In this document: piece after piece, positions 45,279 through 55,383 of the stretch
How the letters are laid out: each line of letters begins with the position of its first letter
Numbering within the stretch: the stretch's first letter is position 1
Assembly: GCA_036419695.1 (NCBI GenBank)
Contig: CP143946.1
Coordinates: 1,730,001 to 1,794,000 of the forward strand
Direction: 5' to 3'
DNA length: 64,000 bases
DNA from: [Clostridium] symbiosum
Lineage (GTDB): Bacteria; Bacillota; Clostridia; Lachnospirales; Lachnospiraceae
The notes under the pieces: generated by a model
Seen by the model: the letters and a program-made list of their open reading frames with translations, nothing else
Database searches by the model: none
What the model was told of the DNA's origin: nothing
Program-made: the position numbers and the translations under genes

Positions 45279-46196
45279 ATGGCAAAATATATTGCAAAGC
45301 GTATTGGCCTGGCCGTTGTAACATGCTGGCTGGTAGCCACTCTTACATTTTTCCTGATGAACCTGGTACCAGGCGGCCCATTTATGGCTGAGAAAGCCCT
45401 TACACCCCAGGCCCAGCAGGCGATGATGGAAAAATACGGATTGGATAAACCACTTCCGGAGCAATACACAATTTATATGGGAAAAGTACTTCACGGAGAT
45501 TTAGGTCCCAGCGTAAAGCAGAGAGGCCGTACCGTGAATTCGATTATTGAAACAAAATTTCCGGTTTCGGCAAAACTGGGAGGAATTTCCATTTTGATTG
45601 CCGTACTGGTCGGTATTCCGCTCGGGAGTATCGCAGCATTTAAGAGAGGTAAAATGACGGATAACATTATCATCGTTTTCAGTACCTGCGGAATCGCAGT
45701 GCCGAGTTTTGTTATCTCCACCCTGCTCATGTACGTACTGTCATTTCAATTGGAATGGCTGCCTACATATGGACTGACATCGTGGAAACACTATATTATG
45801 CCCGTAACGGCGCTGGCCTTATACCCGGCTTCCTATATCTCACGTCTGATGCGTTCTTCCATGCTGGATGTCCTGGGACAGGACTACATGAGAACCGCCA
45901 GGGCGAAGGGAGTTACCTGGTTTTTCAGCGTATTTAAGCATGCGCTCAGAAATGCCGTACTGCCGGTTGTTACATATCTGGGTCCCCTGCTTGCCTATAC
46001 GGTTACAGGAAGCTTTATTGTAGAGAAGATCTTTACGATCCCGGGTCTTGGTTCCGAGTTTATCGGCGCCATCACAGGCCGTGACTACCCTCTGATTATG
46101 GGTACTACAATTTTCCTTGCTACATTGATTATTACAATGAACGTGGTCGTTGATATCTTGTACACTGTTATCGATCCGCGTATAAAACTAAAATAG
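45279..46196 (+). CDS. oppB: oligopeptide ABC transporter permease (OppB/DppB type)
   Basis: The protein has 305 residues from ATG 45279, which follows GGAAAGGAGAG; a longer frame from 45177 overlaps the tsf terminator and is rejected. About six membrane helices are present, with the family blocks FFLMNLVPGGPF, YGLDKPLPEQY and the EAA-type loop RTARAKGVTWFFSVFKHALRNAVLP. First gene of the oppBCDFA importer operon. Confidence 0.93.
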   Translation: MAKYIAKRIGLAVVTCWLVATLTFFLMNLVPGGPFMAEKALTPQAQQAMMEKYGLDKPLPEQYTIYMGKVLHGDLGPSVKQRGRTVNSIIETKFPVSAKLGGISILIAVLVGIPLGSIAAFKRGKMTDNIIIVFSTCGIAVPSFVISTLLMYVLSFQLEWLPTYGLTSWKHYIMPVTALALYPASYISRLMRSSMLDVLGQDYMRTARAKGVTWFFSVFKHALRNAVLPVVTYLGPLLAYTVTGSFIVEKIFTIPGLGSEFIGAITGRDYPLIMGTTIFLATLIITMNVVVDILYTVIDPRIKLK

Positions 46197-46209
46197 GGAG
46201 GCACATGTG

Positions 46210-47250
46210 ATGGACAATAATAAATTATCATTTCAGATGGATGTAAGCGACTTCCTCCCGGCAGATGAAAGTGAAAAACAAAGCCTTGTCGTGATGAGAG
46301 AGAGCGTCGGCTTCTGGCAGGACGGAATGCGCCGTTTAAAGAAGAATAAGATCGCCATGGTCAGCCTGTTTGTTGTACTGGTTATCTTTGTGCTTTCATT
46401 CATTGTACCAACGGTTTATCCTTATAAATATGAGCAGCAGATTAAGACAAGCGTCAACCTGGCTCCAATGCAGTATTCTGAAGCGGAGCAGGCGCAGATC
46501 GACGCAGGTGAGAAAGTATTCCCGCACATTCTCGGCACCGATAACCTGGGACGTGACTATGCGGTCCGCGTTATGATGGGAAGCCGTGTTTCCCTGCTGG
46601 TAGGACTTGTCGCATCGGCAATCATTCTTCTGATTGGCTCCCTGTACGGCTCCATTTCCGGATTCTTCGGAGGATGGGTCGATATGGTGATGATGCGTAT
46701 TGTAGATATTATTTATACGGTCCCCGATGTGCTGATTATCATTCTTCTTGCGGCCGTGCTCAATTATCCCTTAAAGGATTTGGCACAGAAGCCGGGATTT
46801 GAATGGATCGGCATCATTGGTGTAAACCTGATTAGTATTTTTATCGTGTTTGCCCTCCTTTACTGGGTCGGTATGGCGCGTATCGTGCGAAGCCAGATCA
46901 TGATTCTGAAAGAGCAGGAATATGTGACGGCAGCCAGGGCGCTGGGCGCTTCCAGCGGCCGTATTATCAGAAAGCATTTGTTAACCAACTGTATCGGTAC
47001 TCTGATTGTTACGACAACGCTTCAGATTCCGTCCTCCATCTTTACGGAGAGCTTCTTAAGCTTCCTGGGACTTGGTGTAAATGCGCCGATGCCGTCCCTG
47101 GGCAGCCTTGCAAGTGCCGCTATTAACGGTCTCCAGAGCTATCCGCACCGCCTGTTTGCTCCGGCTTTTATGATTTCCGTCATTATCCTGAGCTTTAACC
47201 TGTTGGGTGACGGCCTGCGCGATGCATTTGACCCGAAGATGAAGAACTAG
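46210..47250 (+). CDS. oppC: oligopeptide ABC transporter permease (OppC/DppC type)
   Basis: The protein has 346 residues from ATG 46210; GGGAGG lies eight bases before. The N-terminal OppC extension (FWQDGMRRLKKNKIAMVSL) is followed by HILGTDNLGRDYAVRVMMGSR and the EAA loop TAARALGASSGRIIRKHLLTN. It forms a heterodimer channel with the OppB-type permease. Confidence 0.94.
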   Translation: MDNNKLSFQMDVSDFLPADESEKQSLVVMRESVGFWQDGMRRLKKNKIAMVSLFVVLVIFVLSFIVPTVYPYKYEQQIKTSVNLAPMQYSEAEQAQIDAGEKVFPHILGTDNLGRDYAVRVMMGSRVSLLVGLVASAIILLIGSLYGSISGFFGGWVDMVMMRIVDIIYTVPDVLIIILLAAVLNYPLKDLAQKPGFEWIGIIGVNLISIFIVFALLYWVGMARIVRSQIMILKEQEYVTAARALGASSGRIIRKHLLTNCIGTLIVTTTLQIPSSIFTESFLSFLGLGVNAPMPSLGSLASAAINGLQSYPHRLFAPAFMISVIILSFNLLGDGLRDAFDPKMKN

Positions 47251-47263
47251 GGAGGAACGAAGA

Positions 47264-48268
47264 ATGAGCGAGTATTTAGTAGATATAAAGAACGAACGCC
47301 TTTCTTTCTTCACCCCGGCCGGTGAGGTAAAGGCATTAAACGACGTCTCCATCCATCTGAAGGAGGGCGAAGTCCTGGGAATCGTAGGCGAGTCCGGTTC
47401 CGGTAAATCCGTTACCGCGTACAGTCTGATGGGACTGACCGCATATCCGGGAAAATTGATCGGCGGAACCCTGGAATTCAACGGACACCGGATCGATGAG
47501 ATGAACGAGAAACAGATGAGAAAAATCCGCGGGGAAGAGATTTCTATTATCTTCCAGGATCCGATGACCAGCTTAAACCCCGTATATACGATAGGAAACC
47601 AGATCTGTGAGATGGTTCTTCTACATACAAAGAAGTCGAAACAGGAGGCGAGGGAGAGGGCAAAAGAGCTTCTGACACTGGTTGGAATCAACGAACCGGA
47701 GAAGAGGCTGAAACAGTATCCCCACGAACTCTCGGGCGGTATGCGCCAGCGTGTCATGATTGCCATCGCACTGGCCTGTGAGCCGAAGCTTCTGATTGCC
47801 GATGAGCCGACGACGGCTCTGGACGTTACCATCCAGGCCCAGATTCTGGAGCTGATGATGGAACTGAAGGAGAAGCTGGGTATGGCCATCATTATGATCA
47901 CCCACGACCTCGGCGTTGTGGCCAGCATGTGTGATAAAATTGCTGTCATGTATGCCGGAAAAGTGGTAGAATATGGTACAACGGACGATATCTTTTACAA
48001 TCCGTCCCACGAATACACAAAGGGACTGTTACGGAGCATTCCAAAGCTCAATGAAAAAGAGCACAGCCGGCTTGTCCCAATCGAGGGAAGCCCGGTCGAT
48101 ATGCTGAATCCTCCGGCAGGATGTCCTTTCGCACCAAGGTGTGATTCCTGTATGAAGATCTGCCTGCGCCAGATGCCGGAGTATACCGATCTTTCGGATG
48201 TTCATTACAGCGCCTGCTGGCTGCTTCAGAAGGCAGAATTTGAAAAAGCACAGGGAGGTAATAAGTGA
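47264..48268 (+). CDS. oppD: oligopeptide ABC transporter ATPase (OppD type)
   Basis: The protein has 334 residues with Walker A GESGSGKSVT, signature LSGGMRQRVMIAIAL, Walker B LIADEPTTALD and the H-loop MITHDLGVV. The C-terminal oligopeptide-transporter extension contains GCPFAPRCDSCMKIC, the cysteine cluster of this ATPase class (possible Fe-S site). It overlaps the oppF start (TGATG). Confidence 0.95.
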   Translation: MSEYLVDIKNERLSFFTPAGEVKALNDVSIHLKEGEVLGIVGESGSGKSVTAYSLMGLTAYPGKLIGGTLEFNGHRIDEMNEKQMRKIRGEEISIIFQDPMTSLNPVYTIGNQICEMVLLHTKKSKQEARERAKELLTLVGINEPEKRLKQYPHELSGGMRQRVMIAIALACEPKLLIADEPTTALDVTIQAQILELMMELKEKLGMAIIMITHDLGVVASMCDKIAVMYAGKVVEYGTTDDIFYNPSHEYTKGLLRSIPKLNEKEHSRLVPIEGSPVDMLNPPAGCPFAPRCDSCMKICLRQMPEYTDLSDVHYSACWLLQKAEFEKAQGGNK

Positions 48269-49326
48269 TGGAAGATAAGAGATTAGTTGAGGTCCAGAAC
48301 CTGAAACAGTATTTCCCTGTTGCCAGCAGCAAGCTGTTTGAGAAAAAAGTGGTAAAGGCCGTGGATAATGTCTCTTTCTACCTTAATAAAGGAGAGACGC
48401 TGGGACTGGTTGGAGAGTCCGGCTGCGGTAAGACGACGACAGGACGTACGCTTCTGCGCCTTCATGAGCCGACCAGCGGCCGTATTCTCTATGATGGAGA
48501 GACGATTTTCGACAGCGGCGACGTGCCGGTGTACGGGGAAGACGGAAAGCCTCAGACGGCGGACGGAAAACCGGTATACGGCAAAAAGACGGCGGTCAAC
48601 ATGCTGCCTTACCGCCGGAAAATGCAGATTGTATTCCAGGACCCTTATGCAAGCCTGGATCCGCGTATGACCGTGGCCGATATTGTAGGAGAGGCCATTG
48701 ACATTCATAAACTGGCATCCGGAAAGAAGGACAGACAGGAGCGCATTATCGAAATGCTGCGCCGCGTCGGCCTTAACTCCGAGCATGCGAACCGTTATCC
48801 TCATGAGTTCTCCGGCGGACAGAGACAGCGTGTCGGCATTGCCCGCGCACTGGCCGTGAACCCGGAATTCATCGTCTGCGATGAGCCTGTATCGGCCCTG
48901 GACGTATCCATCCAGGCCCAGGTTGTCAACATGTTTGAGGAACTCCAGGAAGAGATGGGCCTGACCTACCTGTTCATTGCCCATGATCTTTCAATTGTAA
49001 AGCACATTTCCAACCGAATCGGTGTTATGTATCTGGGGAACCTGGTGGAGCTGGCCGACAGCTATGAGCTGACGTTCCACAGCGTCCATCCATATACAAG
49101 GAGCCTGATCTCCGCAATTCCGATCGCGGATCCGAGAACCAGCAGGGAATCGAAACGTATCGTGCTGAGTGGCGACGTTCCAAGCCCGGTAAATCCGCCG
49201 TCCGGATGCCGGTTCAGAACGAGATGCCCGTATGCGGACGAGCAGTGCGCGGCTCAGGAACCCGTATGGCAGGAAGTGTCCAAAGGCCATTATGCAGCCT
49301 GCCACCACCTGGATCGGGTGAATTAG
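48268..49326 (+). CDS. oppF: oligopeptide ABC transporter ATPase (OppF type)
   Basis: The protein has 352 residues from ATG 48268, which overlaps the oppD stop; GGGAGGT lies just upstream. Walker A is GESGCGKTTT, the signature FSGGQRQRVGIARAL and Walker B VCDEPVSALD. An insert of about 35 residues (DSGDVPVYGEDGKPQTADGK and on, about 80-112) between Walker A and Q-loop is longer than in many OppF proteins. The C-terminal Cys cluster is GCRFRTRCPYADEQC. Confidence 0.94.
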   Translation: MEDKRLVEVQNLKQYFPVASSKLFEKKVVKAVDNVSFYLNKGETLGLVGESGCGKTTTGRTLLRLHEPTSGRILYDGETIFDSGDVPVYGEDGKPQTADGKPVYGKKTAVNMLPYRRKMQIVFQDPYASLDPRMTVADIVGEAIDIHKLASGKKDRQERIIEMLRRVGLNSEHANRYPHEFSGGQRQRVGIARALAVNPEFIVCDEPVSALDVSIQAQVVNMFEELQEEMGLTYLFIAHDLSIVKHISNRIGVMYLGNLVELADSYELTFHSVHPYTRSLISAIPIADPRTSRESKRIVLSGDVPSPVNPPSGCRFRTRCPYADEQCAAQEPVWQEVSKGHYAACHHLDRVN

Positions 49327-49423
49327 TAAGCGGCTGCCAAGAGGCAGCGGAGAGGAATTATGCCGCTAAAGTAACCTGCCGAAGGCGGGGAATCCCCTGA
49401 GCGGGATTCTATTTTATGCAATT

Positions 49424-49460
49424 AACCGACAGTCCGTCGTCTTTCGGCGGGCAGCCGGTT
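49424..49460 (+). promoter_or_regulatory. intercistronic stem-loop before oppA
   Basis: AACCGACAGTCCGTCG pairs imperfectly, with G-T wobbles, with CGGCGGGCAGCCGGTT. A second stem (GGCTGCC/GGCAGC) lies near 49333-49345. These probably protect or separately process the oppA part of the message. Confidence 0.5.
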
Positions 49461-49486
49461 AAAATATAAATCCAAAGGAGGATATT

Positions 49487-51211
49487 ATGAAGAAAAAAGT
49501 AGCATTACTGGTAGCAGCAGCTATGCTTTCCACCACAGTTCTTGCGGGCTGCGGCGGCGGTTCCAAGGGAACTGATGCGTCGAAGGGAAGCGAGCAGGGA
49601 AGCGAACAGGGGACAGCAGCAACAGGTGAATCAACAGGAGGGGTGGACATTGCAGTCCAGATCGGACCTGACCCGGAGACTCTTGATCCGGCGTTAAACT
49701 CCGCAATTGACGGAGCAAACATGATTATCCACGCATTTGAGACACTGCTCACATTTGACGAGGAGAACAACATCGTACCTGGACAGGCAGAATCGTTTGA
49801 CGTATCGGATGACGGTTTAACCTATACGTTCCATCTGCGTGACGGATTAAAGTGGAGCGACGGTTCCGATTTGACGGCAGAGGACTTTGTATATTCCTAC
49901 AAACGTCTTGCTAACCCGCTGACAGCAGCGCCATATGCTTACGACATGCTGAATGTGGTAAAAGGTTATGACGCAGTCATGGCTTTAGGCGAAGACGCAA
50001 CAGAAGAAGAGACACTGGCTGCAGTAGACGGACTTGGTGTATCTGCACCTGATGCAAAGACATTTGTTGTTGAGCTTGCAAGCCCATGTGTATATTATGA
50101 CAAGATTTCCGCTTTCGCAGTATTAAGCCCTGTAAAGAAAGACATCATTGAGGCAAATGGTGATCAGTGGGCAATTAATCCTGAGACATATGTTGGAAAC
50201 GGCGCGCTCAGAATGAAAGAGTGGGTTCCGGGATCCTACATCCTTTATGAGAAAAACCCATACTACTGGGATGCAGACAGGGTTACCGTCAATACTGTAA
50301 AATTTGTATTAATGGAAGATGCCAACGCATCATACAGTGCATATAAGACAGGCGAGATTATTATGGCAAAAGATATTCCTTCCGAGGAAGTTCCAAGCCT
50401 GGCAGGAACAGAAGATTTCCATATTGCTCCAATCATGGGAACCTACTACATTTCCTTCAATATTCAGAAAGCGCCGTTCGACAATGCAAAAGTGCGTGAA
50501 GCATTAAGCCTTGCAATCGATCGTAAATACATTGCTGAGACAGTAACACAGGGAACTTATTCCCCGGCTACTAACTTCGTAGGCCCTGGTATCTCCGATG
50601 CCACACCAGGTTCCTCCTTCGAGGAAGTTACAAGAGCAAACAACGGAGGCGACTTCTTTAATGTAGACAACTACGAGGCCGACCTTGAAAAGGCAAAACA
50701 GCTTCTCGCAGAGGCCGGTTACCCGGATGGACAGGGATTCCCGACCATCGAGTACATGACAAACGACGCTAAATACCACAAACCAATCGCCGAGTATTTA
50801 CAGAGCGCATGGAAAGAGCTTGGAGTCAACACGGATATCAAGATCGTTGAGTGGTCTACCTTCACACCAACCCGTCGTAACGGTGACTTCGAGATCGCAC
50901 GTAACGGCTGGGTATATGACTATGACGATCCGTCCAACATGATCAACCTGTTAGAGACAGGAAACGGTAACAATGATGGTAAATACAGCAATCCTGAATT
51001 CGATGCCCTTGTTAAAAAAGCACGTGAAACGGCTGATAAGGAAGAGCATTACAAACTGCTTCACGAAGCAGAGAACCTGGCATTAAAAGACAGCGCTATG
51101 GCGCCTGTTGCATACGAGAATGACTTCTGGGTACAGAGCCCGAAATTAAAGGGTACATGGCATTCTCCTTACGGATACTGGTACTTTATGTACGCTACGG
51201 TTGAAGAATAA
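49487..51211 (+). CDS. oppA: oligopeptide-binding lipoprotein (OppA type)
   Basis: The protein has 574 residues with a lipoprotein signal (TTVLAGC) and a low-complexity Ser/Gly/Glu linker. The SBP_bac_5 fold is clear from ETLDPALNSAIDGANMI, GLTYTFHLRDGLKWSDG and VREALSLAIDRKYIAE. It captures peptides outside the membrane for the OppBCDF importer. A strong AAAGGAGG and intercistronic stems suggest high expression. Confidence 0.95.
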   Translation: MKKKVALLVAAAMLSTTVLAGCGGGSKGTDASKGSEQGSEQGTAATGESTGGVDIAVQIGPDPETLDPALNSAIDGANMIIHAFETLLTFDEENNIVPGQAESFDVSDDGLTYTFHLRDGLKWSDGSDLTAEDFVYSYKRLANPLTAAPYAYDMLNVVKGYDAVMALGEDATEEETLAAVDGLGVSAPDAKTFVVELASPCVYYDKISAFAVLSPVKKDIIEANGDQWAINPETYVGNGALRMKEWVPGSYILYEKNPYYWDADRVTVNTVKFVLMEDANASYSAYKTGEIIMAKDIPSEEVPSLAGTEDFHIAPIMGTYYISFNIQKAPFDNAKVREALSLAIDRKYIAETVTQGTYSPATNFVGPGISDATPGSSFEEVTRANNGGDFFNVDNYEADLEKAKQLLAEAGYPDGQGFPTIEYMTNDAKYHKPIAEYLQSAWKELGVNTDIKIVEWSTFTPTRRNGDFEIARNGWVYDYDDPSNMINLLETGNGNNDGKYSNPEFDALVKKARETADKEEHYKLLHEAENLALKDSAMAPVAYENDFWVQSPKLKGTWHSPYGYWYFMYATVEE

Positions 51212-51220
51212 ATGAATGAG

Positions 51221-51267
51221 ACTCCCCCGGTCTGCATGATGTGCAGCCCCGGGGGAGTTTTTTTGCG
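51221..51267 (+). terminator. terminator of the opp operon
   Basis: ACTCCCCCGG pairs with CCGGGGGAGT and is followed by seven T. Cloverleaf element copy D starts 23 bp further on. Confidence 0.93.
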
Positions 51268-51289
51268 CTTTAGCCGGTTGAGTCCATGG

Positions 51290-51909
51290 GGATTTAATTG
51301 AGGAATGAGAACGCCGCCGGGACGGTCGGGGGGCGGGATGGTGAGGGGAGGTTGTGAGTCTTCAGTCCCGGGCTATAGGTTGTCGCGGGTGGGGAATCCG
51401 GGCAGAAAAAGTTCCTTCGGGAAACGCTTGCGCTCTTTGAAGTGCATAGCGGTACTAACCTCGAAAAAACCTCGGTAAGTGCCGATGAACTTCAGGTTCC
51501 CTGCGGAATCTTTTTCTCCCGGATTCCCCACGGGAAGGTTATGGCCGGGACTGAAGACGCGAAGGTTATCGCCATCCCGAACCCCGGCCTGCGGCCGCTA
51601 ATTTGTTCTTATTCCTTCAAAGGGGGAGGAGGAGCGTCGCAATCACTATGTTCCTCCGAATGCTTCAAAATATCTGCTATCCGGTCTCTGACTGGTTTGG
51701 TGAGATACCGTCAGACCGTAAAAGTATCGCAGCTTCGTAGTGGCCGCGACAGGGTCCTCCCCATTTTAGGTTAGAGACAATCAGCGTCCGGAGCGGACCA
51801 TGTCCGGTGCCGCGAAAACCTCCAATAGGGGACAAAAGACTCAGCCAGCCCCCTCACCACACCGGACATGGTCCGCTCCGGACGCGTCCTCCTCACCTCA
51901 GTTAAATCC
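51290..51909 (+). mobile_element. cloverleaf palindromic element, copy D (620 bp, third arm reduced)
   Basis: Terminal inverted repeats are GGATTTAATTGAG (51290-51302) and CTCAGTTAAATCC (51897-51909), 12 of 13 matching. H1 has core arms GTCTTCAGTCCCGG (51358-51371) and its complement (51545-51558). H2 spans about 51623-51762 with GGGGAGGA/TCCTCCCC. H3 is replaced by a perfect 26-bp stem (51784-51809 with 51860-51885, containing GTCCGGAGCGGACC) that differs in sequence from copy B. The linker between H1 and H2 (about 51559-51620) is nearly identical to that of copy B. No coding capacity is seen. It lies between the opp terminator and the Ca2+-ATPase gene. Confidence 0.9.
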
Positions 51910-51977
51910 TTAGTATATTTCCTCCCCCCAGGGCATATTGTGAGATAAGACAACCTGTCACAGAAAGGGAGAGATAG

Positions 51978-54629
51978 ATGTACGAAAACAGGACAATAGA
52001 AGAAGTGTGCAGACAGTTTGAATGCAATGGCCGGACAGGTCTTACACAGGAAGATGCCGACAGGCGCCTCAGGCATTATGGGAAGAATATGTTACGGGAG
52101 GCGAAGAAAAAGACTTTAATACAGAGATTTGCGGAGCAGCTCTGCGATTCTCTGATTTTTGTCCTTTTTGCGGCCGCGGCGATCTCGATCATGCTTCACG
52201 AGTACAGCGATGCCGTGATTATTCTGGCCGTGGTGGCGATGAATGCTGTGGTCGGGGTGATTCAGGAGGGAAAGGCGGAGAAGGCGCTGGAGTCTCTGCG
52301 GAAGATGACGAAGCTGGAAGCGGTGGTAATCAGGGACGGAAAGGAACGGATCATTCCGGCGGAAGAGCTGGTGCCGGGTGATCTGGTGATGCTGGACGCC
52401 GGACGTCAGGTGCCGGCCGATTTAAGGATTGTCCAGGGAGCCAACCTGAAGATTGAGGAGTCGGCCCTGACGGGGGAATCCGTCCCGGTCTCCAAGAGCA
52501 GCACATTTATTGCGCCGTCGGAGGTTCAGGCAGGCGACAGAAAGAACATGGCGTTTATGACGTCCTATGTGACAAACGGAAGAGGTGCGGGTATCGTCAT
52601 TGCCACGGGCATGGATACGGAGATTGGAAGAATTGCCGCATTAATCCACGAGGCTCCGGAGGAGGAGACGCCGCTGCAGAAACGGCTTTCGGACTTGGGG
52701 AAGGTACTGAGCCTGACGGCTGTTTTCCTTTGCGCCCTTTTGTTCGCGCTGGCGGTAATCCAGAAGAGGGATGTCATGGAGATGCTGATCACCGCCATTT
52801 CCCTGGCCGTTGCCGCGGTTCCGGAAGGTCTGCCGGCGGTCGTGACGATTGTATTGGCGCTCAGTGTGACAAGGATGGTAAAAGCCGGTACGATTGTGAG
52901 ACGCCTGCCCTCCGTCGAGACGCTGGGAGCGGTCAGCGTGGTGTGTTCCGATAAGACGGGTACGCTGACGAAGAATGAGATGACGGTGACGGCCTGCTAC
53001 CTGGACGGCCGGATCAGGGAGGCCCCGGCCATTGAATATGGGAAGACGGGAAACCGGCTGCTGACCTGTTTCTGCCTGTGTAACGACGCGACGGAGGATA
53101 CAGGGGATCCGACGGAAACGGCCCTCATCCGTTTTGCGGAGACCGGCGGGATCCGGAAAGAGAGGGAGGAGAGGGAGAAGCCGAGACACGGCGAACTACC
53201 CTTTGATTCCGACCGGAAGATGATGACAACCCTCAATAGAGAGGGGAAATCTTATGTTTCCTATACAAAAGGGGCTCCGGACGAGGTACTGAAACGGTGC
53301 AGCATGATTATGAAGGACGGAAAGGTACAGCCCCTTGAAAGCAGGGATAAAAAGCGGATTCAGGATGCCACCACGGAGCTGTCCGGCAGGGCTCTCCGCG
53401 TTCTGGCGGGAGCGATGGCGGAGGGCGTCTCTAAACCGTCGGAGAAAAATCTGGTGTTCCTCGGAATGGCAGGCATGATTGATCCTCCCAGGGAGGAAGC
53501 AAAGGCCGCGGTGGAGGCGTTTAAACGGGCGTCGGTGAGAACGGTAATGATTACGGGGGATCACGTGGATACGGCGCTGGCGATTGCAAAGCAGCTGGGA
53601 ATTGCGGAGAATAAGGAGCAGTGTATATCCGGCGAGGAGCTGGAACGGATGGGGGACGGCGATCTGAAGAAACGGATCAGGAACGCCGCCGTTTTCGCCA
53701 GGGTTTCGCCCGATCATAAGGTCCGGATTGTCAGGGCTTTAAAGGGGGACGGCAATATTACCGCCATGACCGGGGACGGCGTAAACGACGCGCCGTCGCT
53801 TAAGAGCGCCGATATTGGAATTGCCATGGGAAAAACGGGTACGGACGTGGCAAGGCAGGCGTCGGACATGATTTTGACGGATGATAATTTTGCCACAATC
53901 GAAAGGGCGATTGAAGAGGGCAGAGGAATTTATGAGAACATTAAAAAATCGGTTATTTTTCTGCTGTCCTCCAACTTCGGGGAGATAGCGACGATGTTTG
54001 CGGCTATTGCCGCAGGAATACCGTCACCGCTCAAATCCAGCCATATCCTGTGGATTAACCTGATTACAGACTCCCTCCCGGCTCTGGCCCTGGGAATCGA
54101 TAAGAATGACGGTAAACTCCTGATGAAGAAACCGCCCAGGAAACCGGGAGAGAGTCTTTTTGCAGGTGGAGGCTGGTTCTATACGGTATTTTATGGATTG
54201 CTCATTGCGGCGGTCAGCCTGGCGGCGTTTTTCCATGTGCCCTGGGAGGTAGTGACGGGAAGAGGACTTCATTTCTCCATGACGGCGGTATCGGCGGTGC
54301 TGAAGGAGGAGCCGGTACTCTGCAGGGCGCAGACTTATGCGTTTACCGTACTCGGGCTGTCTGAGCTTTTCCATGCCGTGGGAATGCGCAATGTGGATGT
54401 ATCGGTTTTTAAAAGCGGCCTTTTTACAAATCCTCTGATGCTTTTGGCTTTTGCAGCAGGTCTTTTATTACAGTTTGCGGTCACGGAGATCCCGTTTTTA
54501 GTTACGGCATTCAGGACCTCGGTTCTCTCACCCGGGGAGTGGATTTTTTTGCTGCTTTTGGCGGCGGTTCCCCTGCTGGCGCATGAAGTCATCGTCCTGG
54601 TGAAATCAATGGGCCGCAGAGAAGAGTGA
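51978..54629 (+). CDS. calcium-transporting P-type ATPase (P2 type)
   Basis: The protein has 883 residues and about ten membrane helices. It shows an N-terminal cation ATPase domain, TGES loop (ALTGESVPVS), helix 4 motif AAVPEGLPAVVTI (the PEGL signature of Ca2+ pumps), the phosphorylation site CSDKTGTLTKNEM with D325, and the hinge MTGDGVNDAPSLKSADIG. The C-terminal cation ATPase domain is present. It exports Ca2+ (possibly Mn2+) using ATP. AAAGGGAGAG precedes the ATG. It appears monocistronic, with the leader lying directly after cloverleaf copy D. Confidence 0.93.
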   Translation: MYENRTIEEVCRQFECNGRTGLTQEDADRRLRHYGKNMLREAKKKTLIQRFAEQLCDSLIFVLFAAAAISIMLHEYSDAVIILAVVAMNAVVGVIQEGKAEKALESLRKMTKLEAVVIRDGKERIIPAEELVPGDLVMLDAGRQVPADLRIVQGANLKIEESALTGESVPVSKSSTFIAPSEVQAGDRKNMAFMTSYVTNGRGAGIVIATGMDTEIGRIAALIHEAPEEETPLQKRLSDLGKVLSLTAVFLCALLFALAVIQKRDVMEMLITAISLAVAAVPEGLPAVVTIVLALSVTRMVKAGTIVRRLPSVETLGAVSVVCSDKTGTLTKNEMTVTACYLDGRIREAPAIEYGKTGNRLLTCFCLCNDATEDTGDPTETALIRFAETGGIRKEREEREKPRHGELPFDSDRKMMTTLNREGKSYVSYTKGAPDEVLKRCSMIMKDGKVQPLESRDKKRIQDATTELSGRALRVLAGAMAEGVSKPSEKNLVFLGMAGMIDPPREEAKAAVEAFKRASVRTVMITGDHVDTALAIAKQLGIAENKEQCISGEELERMGDGDLKKRIRNAAVFARVSPDHKVRIVRALKGDGNITAMTGDGVNDAPSLKSADIGIAMGKTGTDVARQASDMILTDDNFATIERAIEEGRGIYENIKKSVIFLLSSNFGEIATMFAAIAAGIPSPLKSSHILWINLITDSLPALALGIDKNDGKLLMKKPPRKPGESLFAGGGWFYTVFYGLLIAAVSLAAFFHVPWEVVTGRGLHFSMTAVSAVLKEEPVLCRAQTYAFTVLGLSELFHAVGMRNVDVSVFKSGLFTNPLMLLAFAAGLLLQFAVTEIPFLVTAFRTSVLSPGEWIFLLLLAAVPLLAHEVIVLVKSMGRREE

Positions 54630-54662
54630 TGGAGAAGGGTGACGGAGAAGGAAAAACTGCCG

Positions 54663-55298
54663 TTATAAAAGTTTTCCGATGGCCAGCCCGATTAAGAGCA
54701 GGCCGCTGAGCCAGGATAAGTCGAGGCTGGAACGTTTGGCAAGAATCCGCCCGAGTCTGCTTCCGATGAGGACTGCGGCTGTGTTGAGGACCAGGGACAG
54801 GATGATGGTGAGCGGCATATGGGTGACCATCATGCCGGCGCCAAAGCCGGCCGCAGCGCTGTCTAACGAGAGCGCCAGGCCCAGGGAAAGAGCCTCCACA
54901 GGAGAGAGGACGGCAATGTCTTCACCGTTGGCTGCCGACGGATCGGCATAGACGGTCAGGATAAAATTCAGCTGTGAGATGGAAAAACAAACCTTCCGTT
55001 CAAAAAACTCTGATTTCCTGATTACGGATTTAATGGTGCTGTCGAACAGTTTGACAAATCCGAGGATAAAAAGAATCAGGAAACAGAGTATGGAGGTGGC
55101 CCTGGCAGGCATCAGGCTGCCGAACCCCTTGCCCAGCAAAAGAAAGAGGATGAGAATCCCGGTGGACAGCGCTGTGATGACAGCGACTGAGGCAGCCGGG
55201 ATTTTTACGCGGTCTGTTCCATAAACAAAGCTGGCGGCAAAGGCATCCAGCGACAGGGCAGTTATCAGCAGAAAGAGTTGGGGAAAGGTGCTATTCAT
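54663..55298 (-). CDS. ytaF: sporulation membrane protein YtaF (MntP-like fold)
   Basis: The protein has 211 residues and six membrane helices in two related halves, each with the conserved ALSLDAFAASFVYG and ALSLDSAAAGFGAGM segments (acidic Asp inside the membrane). This is the YtaF family, related to the Mn2+ exporter MntP and linked to sporulation in Bacilli and Clostridia. The solute is unknown. Convergent with the Ca2+-ATPase gene. Confidence 0.88.
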   Translation of the reverse strand: MNSTFPQLFLLITALSLDAFAASFVYGTDRVKIPAASVAVITALSTGILILFLLLGKGFGSLMPARATSILCFLILFILGFVKLFDSTIKSVIRKSEFFERKVCFSISQLNFILTVYADPSAANGEDIAVLSPVEALSLGLALSLDSAAAGFGAGMMVTHMPLTIILSLVLNTAAVLIGSRLGRILAKRSSLDLSWLSGLLLIGLAIGKLL

Positions 55299-55383
55299 GG
55301 ATAATTCCTTCTAAAAATTCCTGTTATTTTATACTATTCGTGAAAAAACAGGCGGTTACAGAAGGAAGTTTTGGAATTAGTGG

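Noticed and set aside
51910..51977. A yybP-ykoY manganese riboswitch upstream of the Ca2+-type ATPase
   Set aside because: Only 68 bases separate the cloverleaf element from the start codon and none of the conserved riboswitch loops is visible.
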